Source: Acidobacteriaceae bacterium
GTDB taxonomy: Bacteria > Acidobacteriota > Terriglobia > Terriglobales > Acidobacteriaceae
Direction: 5' to 3'
Length of the DNA: 5,236 nucleotides
Assembly (NCBI GenBank): GCA_003165855.1
Contig: PMXH01000147.1
Location: 1 to 5,236 of the forward strand
In this document: positions 1 to 5,110 of the stretch, piece by piece
Position numbering within the stretch: the stretch's first letter is position 1
How the letters are laid out: the number at the start of each line of letters is the position of its first letter
Notes under the pieces: model-generated
Told to the model about the DNA's origin: nothing
Seen by the model: only the letters and a program-made list of their open reading frames with translations
Database searches by the model: none
Program-made: the position numbers and the translations under genes

Positions 1-672
1 GATAAGACCTTTTGTCTGGTAGAAGTTGATGGCATTCCGAACGTTCGGCGAAATTACCGCATCGTCGTGGCCTGGTTTATGGACGCTGTCCACCTGGATC
101 GTCAGCAACACTGGAACGCCCTGCTGCCCTAATTGCCGTGCCAAAGTGACAGCCTGCGAACCACCCCAACTGTGCCCATAGATAATGATGCTTGCTTGTT
201 CCTTTTCGTCGGCCGTGAGAACGCCATCGCGGTTCGTGTCCAACAGCTGCAGTACTCGCCGGAGAGCCTTCTTTCCATCGTGATTCGAGAACACTTCCGC
301 ATGCACCACTGATGGGTATCTCTCGCGCAGCAATCCAGCGAACTCCACCTCAGGATGCCTTACGTCATCGTGCCTAACGAACCCTCCAACAAAGCCGATC
401 ACGATAACGTTGTTCAGAGTGATGTCTTCCGCTCCAAGGCGCTCTCTGAGGCAGACCAGGCGAAGTGCAGCTATCACTGGTTGGTCAGATATGCGTTGTC
501 CGCATGTCGTCCGACGTGTAGTGTCGCCGAAATGGATGTCGGCCTGTCCGCTAAGCGCATTTGACTGTTCTCGAGCCGCACACGGACGGGATAGACCCAT
601 TGCAGCGAACATCAGGGGTAACGCCACAAGTTTCCTGTATCCACGCACATAAATCTCGCTTGTCCAATGCAT
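1..672 (-). CDS. Secreted alpha/beta hydrolase with EF-hand-like loop (3' end cut off by window)
   Basis: I translated this frame by hand; it runs open off the left edge, giving 224 residues from ATG 672. A signal peptide is visible: basic VRGYRK, a hydrophobic stretch LVALPLMFAAMGL, then PCAA as a likely cleavage site. A beta strand VIVIGFVGG (residues 89-97) precedes D145-E156, which fits the EF-hand loop pattern DxNxDGxLxxxE. Next come strand IIIY and the nucleophile elbow G-H-S168-W-G-G, typical of alpha/beta hydrolases. D195 in the strand ending QVDSV could be the catalytic acid; the histidine would lie outside the window. The start is uncertain: GTG 648 has a weak GAG 6 nt upstream and gives a cleaner signal peptide, while ATG 672 has no clear Shine-Dalgarno. 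The frame stays open to 993, but the Cys-rich translation upstream of 672 does not look like protein. Substrate is unknown; an esterase or lipase-like role in the envelope is inference. Confidence 0.82.
   Translation of the reverse strand, partial: MHWTSEIYVRGYRKLVALPLMFAAMGLSRPCAAREQSNALSGQADIHFGDTTRRTTCGQRISDQPVIAALRLVCLRERLGAEDITLNNVIVIGFVGGFVRHDDVRHPEVEFAGLLRERYPSVVHAEVFSNHDGKKALRRVLQLLDTNRDGVLTADEKEQASIIIYGHSWGGSQAVTLARQLGQQGVPVLLTIQVDSVHKPGHDDAVISPNVRNAINFYQTKGLI
205..240 (-). other. EF-hand-like calcium loop within the hydrolase
   Basis: Twelve codons encode D-T-N-R-D-G-V-L-T-A-D-E. Positions 1, 3, 5, 6, 8 and 12 match the canonical EF-hand loop (D, N, D, G, hydrophobic, E). The loop sits ten residues before the nucleophile elbow. 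Calcium binding is inferred from the motif only. Confidence 0.6.
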
Positions 673-1173
673 GTTGTTACGTGAGAGCACTTGCACCAAA
701 CACCGGTCCCTTGTAGAAGTGCAAGCCGGACGCCAAAGAAGAATCGTCGTAAGCCGCTTTGCGTGAAGGAGATGAACGCATATATGACCTTTGCAGTGTG
801 CCCATATTCGGGCGGTGACCTGAACTGGGCACAGCAATGTGCCACAAAGACGGTCGCCGCGTAAGCGTGTGAGGCACTTAGCAGAAACGCAGATTGGCAT
901 GCAACCTGCGATGTTCTGTGCGGGAACACGATAGCGTCGGTTATGTTCAAGATCACACAAAACACGCTCCGCGACTTCACTTTTGCCGAAGTTTTACTGA
1001 TGGCTGCGATGAATCAACTCGAAACCAAGCGTAAGGCTTTCGGCTTTCGGAAATGAGGAAAGCCAGCTTAATCGTTGCCCTTACCGTGCGAAAGCGACCT
1101 AGCTTGCCGAATCAGTCTCGCTTGACAGATTCCGCGCGCTGACCAGGCACGGAGGCATGATTAGGAGTTAGCG
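673..1173. other. Intergenic stretch, no convincing gene
   Basis: About 500 bp separate the divergent hydrolase gene and the short plus-strand ORF at 1174. Open frames exist on both strands, but their translations are Cys/His-rich or lack a ribosome binding site and resemble no family I know. It should hold the promoters for both flanking genes. A TTGACA hexamer at 1122-1127 could be a -35 box for the plus strand, but I see no good -10 at 16-18 nt. A hairpin lies at 1042-1064. Confidence 0.5.
1035..1064. repeat. Tandem heptamer and perfect 7-bp inverted repeat
   Basis: GGCTTTC occurs twice in tandem (1035-1041 and 1042-1048). Either copy can pair perfectly with GAAAGCC at 1058-1064; the nearer copy leaves a 9-nt loop. 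No T-run follows on either strand, so a standard intrinsic terminator is unlikely. The two copies allow two alternative pairings. Confidence 0.45.
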
Positions 1174-1371
1174 ATGATTACTGACGAAGAAGACAGCGTT
1201 CGAGCAACGGTTCTGCCTCTGGAAATCACGTGGCGGAATCCGCCGACTCTCGTATGGGCACATCTGAGAGTTAAAGAGCGGAGTAATCCCTACTACGGAT
1301 GGGCGGAACAAGCCAGAAAGAGTCGCGCACGTCGCGTGAACTGGAACGCCAGTCATTACTGGGCAGCGTGA
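1174..1371 (+). CDS. Small hypothetical protein, 65 aa
   Basis: The ATG is preceded by AGGAG at 1163-1167 with 6-nt spacing, a strong ribosome binding site. The product begins acidic (ITDEED) and becomes basic and aromatic, with four Trp and several Arg/Lys in the second half (for example RKSRARR near residues 48-54). It has no signal peptide, membrane segment or motif I recognise. It lies about 190 bp upstream of the plus-strand receiver gene and could be co-transcribed with it. The ribosome binding site is the main support; the composition could also be chance, and a minus-strand frame is open across the same region. Confidence 0.4.
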   Translation: MITDEEDSVRATVLPLEITWRNPPTLVWAHLRVKERSNPYYGWAEQARKSRARRVNWNASHYWAA

Positions 1372-1562
1372 ATACTGCGGACTGTGGAAAACAGTGTCTG
1401 TCCCCCAGAGCTCGGTTTCGTCCTTAAATAGCCAGTTTGGCGTGACCTTAATCACGCAGATCCGTGGTGCCGATCACAGACTTTGAGCAGGCTCTTGTTG
1501 AAACTTTTCGGTGGACTATCTGGCGCGAAATTTCTCGGGGGTTGTCTATCAGGAGCAACGCC
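1372..1562. promoter_or_regulatory. Leader region upstream of the receiver gene
   Basis: This non-coding interval contains a short inverted repeat ACTGT-N5-ACAGT (1381-1395), the longer palindrome at 1440-1457, and the ribosome binding site AGGAG at 1551-1555. A weak promoter-like pair (TTGTTG, then TATCTG at 1517-1522 with a 16-nt spacer) matches consensus at only about half its positions. The frame is open from ATG 1464, but AGGAG and the start of receiver homology favour the ATG at 1563. Confidence 0.35.
1440..1457. promoter_or_regulatory. CRP/FNR-like palindrome GCGTGA-N6-TCACGC
   Basis: A perfect 6-bp inverted repeat with 6-nt spacer has the same architecture as CRP/FNR-superfamily operators, whose core is GTGA-N6-TCAC. 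Its centre lies about 115 bp upstream of the receiver ATG at 1563, in a non-coding interval and in a plausible activator position. The regulator is not in the window, so function is inferred. The last three bases of the open minus-strand frame fall on this site. Confidence 0.4.
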
Positions 1563-2144
1563 ATGGAAAAGCGGCGCAGAGCACTTCTTCTCGACACAGA
1601 CCCAGATACCCTTATCACGCTGCAGCACGCACTCGAACAGGCAGACATTGATGCCACTGTCACGTGGGACGAAATGGAAGCCTGCCAATTGATCGAGACC
1701 TCGCCTTTCGACCTGATACTTGTTGGGGACCATCCGCCTGAACTCAATGCCGCAGCGATTCTCGATGATCTCAGCTCGCGAGCTGCCTGCCCGCCTGTTT
1801 TGATTTTGGGGGGAATCTTTGGCGAGAAAGATGCCGAGTACTTTCGCCGGCTCGGTGCAGTTGCGGTAATTCCAAAACGAGACCCTTTCGCGGTTCTCGA
1901 GCAGGTCACAAAGGCTCTGACGCCCATCCAATTCAATCCGAAGGCGGCGAAAGCAGCGAAGGCGGCTTGACCCATGCTCGGACTCGAGGCGGGCAATCTC
2001 TCCCCGCACGTCACGGAGGCCTTCGACCAACTCCTCCTGATCTAGCTTCCGCCTTGGTATCGAGAGCAACTTCTTCAACTTGCTCTCTTGCTTCCGAAGA
2101 TCGATAACCTCTCCGTGAAACCCGACAGGAGATTTATCATGCAT
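1452..2144 (-). CDS. Short coiled-coil reading frame running antisense through the receiver gene
   Basis: ATG 2144 lies 22 nt after the stop of the upstream minus-strand receiver gene, with AAGGAG (2148-2153) only 3 nt before it. Residues 12-28 and 35-57 are charged and look like two helices of a coiled-coil hairpin (for example EVIDLRKQESKLKKLL and EELVEGLRDVRGEIARLE). These residues come from the part of the frame that does not overlap the plus-strand gene. From about residue 59 the frame is antisense to the receiver gene, and its translation (Cys/Arg-rich, no pattern) looks like a shadow until the stop at 1452. The frame is 230 codons long, but I believe only about the first 58 residues as protein. 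The true 3' end is unclear; a frameshift or a lost stop is possible. Family not recognised. Confidence 0.35.
   Translation of the reverse strand: MHDKSPVGFHGEVIDLRKQESKLKKLLSIPRRKLDQEELVEGLRDVRGEIARLESEHGSSRLRCFRRLRIELDGRQSLCDLLENRERVSFWNYRNCTEPAKVLGIFLAKDSPQNQNRRAGSSRAEIIENRCGIEFRRMVPNKYQVERRGLDQLAGFHFVPRDSGINVCLFECVLQRDKGIWVCVEKKCSAPLFHGVAPDRQPPRNFAPDSPPKSFNKSLLKVCDRHHGSA
1563..1970 (+). CDS. Single-domain receiver-like protein (atypical response regulator), 135 aa
   Basis: ATG 1563 is chosen because AGGAG (1551-1555) lies 7 nt upstream and the receiver fold starts at once: MEKRRRALLLDTDPDT gives strand beta-1 and an acidic pair (D11, D13). The phosphoacceptor strand FDLILVGDHPPE (residues 49-60) is off register: the usual Asp position reads as G55, with D56 next. 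The Thr/Ser switch position after strand VLIL is G83. The conserved Lys is kept as K105 in VIPKRDPF. There is no output domain; the tail ends in three K-A-A units. It may therefore be a pseudo-receiver acting by protein contact, although D56 could still be phosphorylated if a one-residue indel shifted it. It faces the minus-strand row that contains a second receiver. A longer frame from ATG 1464 adds 33 residues that do not look like receiver sequence. Confidence 0.78.
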   Translation: MEKRRRALLLDTDPDTLITLQHALEQADIDATVTWDEMEACQLIETSPFDLILVGDHPPELNAAAILDDLSSRAACPPVLILGGIFGEKDAEYFRRLGAVAVIPKRDPFAVLEQVTKALTPIQFNPKAAKAAKAA

Positions 2145-2166
2145 AAGCTCCTTCTATCGTTCGGCA

Positions 2167-2643
2167 TTAGACTATCCGGTTCTCAACCGCAAGCCTGGCA
2201 CACTCATCATCTTCCAACATCGTAAGCACATGTCCAAGCTCTTCCAAGCCGGTTGCAAGTTCATCACCCCACTCGTCAGCGAGAAACACCGCTAGCGATG
2301 GTTGCAAGCCTTGCGCCTTAGCTGTGAAGTTCAGAATGTCCAGCGTATCTTGCGCACAATCCATCACGAGGACATCAAAGATCTGTCTACGCATCATTGC
2401 GAGTGCGTCGGCGCCGCTGCTCGCGGTCGCCACATCGTGCCCTCTCTGCCTGATGATGTCGACGTATTTGCCATGTACAGATTCGGGATTGAAATAGAGA
2501 ATCTTCGTACGAACGCCTCCTCCAGATTCTCGAGCAGAATCGCTTCCGTCCTTAGAGCCGTCGGAGGGGCGTGCGATGCGTGCGGCTTCGGCGTAATTGG
2601 GAGAGCCCAGCTGACGCGCATCGCAATTACCGCCCCGTGTCAC
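2167..2643 (-). CDS. Degenerate single-domain receiver protein, start uncertain
   Basis: The longest frame starts at GTG 2643 (158 aa). Its first 45 residues are low-complexity, and the GTG has only a GGAG 2 nt away. The receiver domain begins at KILYFNPES. Strand FDVLVMD supplies a well-placed phosphoacceptor Asp (D50 when counted from the ACG at 2508). Other switch residues are lost: the acidic pair is N-P-E, the Thr position after AVFL is Ala, and the Lys position reads VLTML where VLTKP is usual. No output domain follows. It starts 42 nt after the carboxypeptidase-regulatory-like gene and is probably co-transcribed with it. A strong Shine-Dalgarno 7 nt before ACG 2508 suggests a 113-aa protein starting there instead. 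It probably signals by protein contact or has weak phosphorylation; partners are unknown. Confidence 0.7.
   Translation of the reverse strand: MTRGGNCDARQLGSPNYAEAARIARPSDGSKDGSDSARESGGGVRTKILYFNPESVHGKYVDIIRQRGHDVATASSGADALAMMRRQIFDVLVMDCAQDTLDILNFTAKAQGLQPSLAVFLADEWGDELATGLEELGHVLTMLEDDECARLAVENRIV
2516..2523 (-). promoter_or_regulatory. Strong Shine-Dalgarno before ACG codon 2506-2508
   Basis: GGAGGAGG on the minus strand is followed by 7 nt and then ACG-AAG-ATT-CTC, exactly where a receiver protein would begin with M-K-I-L. No ATG, GTG or TTG lies at usable spacing. Either ACG serves as the start codon, or a former ATG changed to ACG and translation moved to GTG 2643. Confidence 0.5.
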
Positions 2644-2685
2644 CGCTCCGACGTGCCGGCATAAAGACGTGTACAGCGCTTGAAA

Positions 2686-3729
2686 CTAGTGCTTACCTCT
2701 GCTTGTGAGTTTGTCTAAGATAAACTCTTGCACCAAACCGCCACCAACATGCAGGCCCATTCCGATTCCAACGTTTCTGAATACATACTGAGCATTGCGG
2801 TCCGAACTTGGGTAGTACGCCAAGGAAATGGAAGATGAAATCAGACTGCCCCCCAACGTGGAGTAATTGGGCTGCGTTTTTCCGTTGTCTCCCTTACAGA
2901 CAAATGCAGCCAACATGGCGTGGAGCGCCCGGGACTTTTTTGTACCGCTGCCATCATAAAAATATCGAGGGTCTTGATGCAGCAGCGATGGCAGAACGGC
3001 ATTGCCGATCAAGCCTTCGGTAACGTTGTCGGCAAGGCCGGTCCCTAACCGCTCTCCATACCCTCTTGTGTTTTGTGGGTAGTTACGGAGACCAGCGGCC
3101 TGCTCGAATCCCGCCCACGCAGCCGTGCGGGCAAAGAATACGGGATGGGTAAGGTCTTTGTAGGCCATGTGAAACTTCATGCTCGTAGTAAGTGGCTCGG
3201 GGTGAGGTTCATACACGACATACATATTCGGTATGAAACCCAAAACGCGCTGCTGTTCTTCCGCTTTGAGTTGTTGGGTAGCAACTTCTTTTGAGGAGTA
3301 ACTCACCGTGACTGCCCGCTGCACAGCCAGGATGCGAAGTTTGATCTCGGGCAGCGTCTTGTTCTGACCCGGTTCGACCATAATGGACGAGTTCCAGTCT
3401 GCAAATCCTTCAGCGGTGACGGTGATCTGATAGGCGACTCCTGCCGGGATCTGGTCGAAGGCAAAACCTCCGTCGTCTTTTGTGACGGACGTAAGACGCT
3501 CGCCAGCCGGCCCTTGAAGCATCACGTTCGCGCCGGGAATCGGATCGTCAGTGGTGTCGACGACCGTACCGAGGATGCCTCCTGTTATCGTATTTGCGGA
3601 TTCAAAAGACTGCGCCGACATCGGGACTACAAGGATCATTCCGCTCAGAACGATCAGCACTAAGATCTGTGCTCGTGTCAGGAGTGATTCCAAAGGCCGG
3701 TTAGGCGAGGCGTGGGTACTGTTCTGCAT
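2686..3729 (-). CDS. Secreted carboxypeptidase-regulatory-like domain protein, acidobacterial type
   Basis: The product is 347 aa from ATG 3729, which has AGGAG overlapping the upstream stop with 8-nt spacing; GTG 3738 would add three residues. Numbering here is from that GTG. A signal peptide is clear: hydrophobic residues 25-38, then SAQ near 41-43. Residues 52-138 form a CarboxypepD_reg-type beta-sandwich (GTVVDTTDDPIPGANVML, DDGGFAF, ITVTAEGF). Residues 163-346 (FIPNMYVVYEP, LPSLLHQDPRYFYDGSG, CKGDNG, QPNYSTLGGSL, YYPSSDR) resemble a C-terminal region I associate with acidobacterial proteins of unknown function; it is not a TonB-dependent beta-barrel or plug. The stop of the tonB-like gene lies 11 nt upstream, so the two genes are almost certainly co-transcribed. 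Periplasmic or outer-membrane location is inferred. The sandwich may bind carbohydrate or protein partners. Confidence 0.85.
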   Translation of the reverse strand: MQNSTHASPNRPLESLLTRAQILVLIVLSGMILVVPMSAQSFESANTITGGILGTVVDTTDDPIPGANVMLQGPAGERLTSVTKDDGGFAFDQIPAGVAYQITVTAEGFADWNSSIMVEPGQNKTLPEIKLRILAVQRAVTVSYSSKEVATQQLKAEEQQRVLGFIPNMYVVYEPHPEPLTTSMKFHMAYKDLTHPVFFARTAAWAGFEQAAGLRNYPQNTRGYGERLGTGLADNVTEGLIGNAVLPSLLHQDPRYFYDGSGTKKSRALHAMLAAFVCKGDNGKTQPNYSTLGGSLISSSISLAYYPSSDRNAQYVFRNVGIGMGLHVGGGLVQEFILDKLTSRGKH

Positions 3730-3740
3730 GGTCGACACTC

Positions 3741-4631
3741 CTAAGCTCCCGACAGCGTGAAATTAATCGTAATTCGGGAGTCAACTTCAACCGGTTCCCC
3801 GTCTACCAGGTACGGTTTGTAACGCCATTGCTTCACCGCATCGATAGCGGCTTGCGCGAGTATTGGTAAGCCGCTCTCGACTCGCACATCCCTGACGCTG
3901 CCGTCGCTGCCGATCACAGCCATCAGCACAACCGTGCCTTCAAGACGCGCACGCCCCGCCTCCGGCGGATACTGCGGCGTAACGTCGTGGATTAGGTTCG
4001 CCTCGGCTACCCGGGCAGCGACACGGATTCTCTTTACCGGCGTCAGCAGGGGCGATTTCGCAAGGACTGGAATGCTTGGCGCATTATTCAGCATTTCGTT
4101 AGACACTCCGCCGGGAACGCCGCCGACCACTCCACCAAGGACTCCCCCGACGACACCGCCCGTTGTACCGACCGGAGGAGGCGGTGCTTCTCGCGTTTTA
4201 TGGGTTGGCGCGGGAATGCCAGTGCTTGTCCGGGTAAATGTCGACGGAGACGGAGGTGTGGGTGTTCGAAGCTTCGTGGCATTGCCAGCCGCGGCCGGCG
4301 GCGGCTGCAGGTACAACATCGTCAGTGTTTCCCTTTTGGGGAGTGGCTCTGTGTGAAACAGCGGAATGACAACTACCGCAAGCAAGAGGAGACACTGCAA
4401 GGCTAGGGCGCCAGCTCCCGCCAAGGGATTTCTTCCTAGCTTCGCGCCTGGTTCAATTTCGTGAAATAAGGAACCCTCTTCGCTTACTTGCTGACTGGAA
4501 GGGGCCGGAAGCTGCTTTTCCTCTCCCGCCGGCAATGCGGCAACCCGCAAATCAATTCGCAGCCTCGGCCTCTGGAGGGTCGGGTATGCGATGCGCTGAA
4601 CTAAGTCCGAAGGATGGTCACAAGTCGCCAT
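3741..4631 (-). CDS. Energy transducer TonB family protein, 296 aa
   Basis: The C-terminal TonB domain spans about residues 211-296: TPQYPPEAGRARLEGTVVL, then GSDGSVRDVRVESG, AIDAVKQWRYKPY and a final beta strand. One membrane segment (about 72-91, ALALQCLLLLAVVVIPLF) follows an unusually long cytoplasmic N-terminus of about 70 residues. The periplasmic linker is rich in Pro and Thr and includes five GGV units (158-176). TonB proteins carry energy from ExbB/ExbD to outer-membrane receptors; neither those genes nor a receptor is present here, so the partner system must be elsewhere. ATG 4631 has AAGGGA about 9-10 nt upstream, a moderate ribosome binding site. The gene leads a tight minus-strand row, so its promoter probably serves the downstream genes too. 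The specific symbol tonB is not given because acidobacteria carry many paralogues. Confidence 0.9.
   Translation of the reverse strand: MATCDHPSDLVQRIAYPTLQRPRLRIDLRVAALPAGEEKQLPAPSSQQVSEEGSLFHEIEPGAKLGRNPLAGAGALALQCLLLLAVVVIPLFHTEPLPKRETLTMLYLQPPPAAAGNATKLRTPTPPSPSTFTRTSTGIPAPTHKTREAPPPPVGTTGGVVGGVLGGVVGGVPGGVSNEMLNNAPSIPVLAKSPLLTPVKRIRVAARVAEANLIHDVTPQYPPEAGRARLEGTVVLMAVIGSDGSVRDVRVESGLPILAQAAIDAVKQWRYKPYLVDGEPVEVDSRITINFTLSGA
4104..4160 (-). repeat. GGV tandem repeat in TonB linker
   Basis: Five Gly-Gly-Val units are separated by single V, L, V and P residues at residues 158-176. The unit is about 12 bp with variable third positions. It probably forms a flexible spacer across the periplasm. 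Linkers of this style are familiar from acidobacterial TonB proteins. Confidence 0.7.
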
Positions 4632-5110
4632 TTACATTGATCCCTTTCCAGGCAACATCGCTCTCCCCGGTTGTGAATTGCCACACGGATCAGGTAAGAA
4701 GGTCAGGTACCCGGTCTTGCCTCACGCATCTATAAGGGCATTTTGTGGGCCAAGTGGAAGTCATTCTAGGAAAGAGAGATGGCCGTTGAAATCATATCCG
4801 GGCGTGCCCAGATGAGGGCACCTGCCTACAAAAGGTCATGACCAGATGCAGGTTTGGACACGGACTGATATGCAATTCGTTGTGTCATGTGTCGAAGTCG
4901 AAACATCAAAGGTCGACAGCCGTGGACCGGACCCCTTGCACGCTCGATCTGCGGGTCCATTCCCCGGGATCGCTGAGGGATTCCCATCTGCGCCGACCAA
5001 CGTGAGATTGCACGAAACGCGCCCCGCGGGAGCCTAGCGGGACTGCCGTAGTGATCAGTAGGAGCGCCGAGCCACAAACCCACCGCGCCAACGACCAAGT
5101 CAACGCGCCG
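4632..5110. other. Intergenic stretch upstream of the tonB-like gene, no convincing gene
   Basis: About 480 bp lie between the transporter stop and the tonB-like start. Two minus-strand frames (about 90 codons each) are open but read as low-quality shadows without a family pattern. A minus-strand TATAGA at 4729-4734 could be a -10 box for the tonB-like row, but I find no good -35 at 16-18 nt. A 6-bp inverted repeat lies at 4804-4821. No T-run terminator is visible after the transporter gene. Confidence 0.45.
4804..4821. repeat. Perfect inverted repeat GTGCCC-N6-GGGCAC
   Basis: A 6-bp GC-rich stem with a 6-nt loop lies about 170 bp upstream of the tonB-like start. No T-run follows on either strand, so it may be an operator or a weak hairpin rather than a terminator. 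The function is unknown. Confidence 0.35.

Noticed and set aside
355..652. Two plus-strand frames of 69 and 80 codons
   Set aside because: Both are antisense shadows of the hydrolase gene, whose translation has clear motifs.
612..980. 122-codon minus-strand frame overlapping the hydrolase start
   Set aside because: It overlaps the hydrolase signal peptide in another frame, is Cys/Phe-rich without any family pattern, and has no good ribosome binding site.
943..1056. 37-aa plus-strand frame starting MFKITQN
   Set aside because: The composition is plausible but there is no ribosome binding site, and its end overlaps the hairpin at 1035-1064. Support is too weak.
1168..1455. 95-codon minus-strand frame opposite the small ORF
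   Set aside because: No ribosome binding site and no recognisable pattern; the plus-strand ORF has the better start signal.
1448..2014. 188-codon minus-strand frame opposite the receiver gene
   Set aside because: Ser/Arg-rich translation typical of an antisense shadow of a GC-rich coding gene.
2121..2140. Alternative ATG at 2140 with ideal 7-nt spacing from AAGGAG
   Set aside because: It opens only a 20-codon frame, while ATG 2144 opens the frame with coiled-coil character. Noted because the spacing favours it.
2302..2664. 120-codon plus-strand frame
   Set aside because: Antisense shadow of the minus-strand receiver, which has a readable receiver fold.
3934..4356. 140-codon plus-strand frame with Thr-Pro-Pro repeats
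   Set aside because: The repeats are the antisense reading of the GGV codons of the TonB linker.
4779..4841. 20-aa plus-strand ORF preceded by a purine-rich AGGAAAGAG
   Set aside because: Very short, contains the 4804-4821 inverted repeat, and has no independent support.
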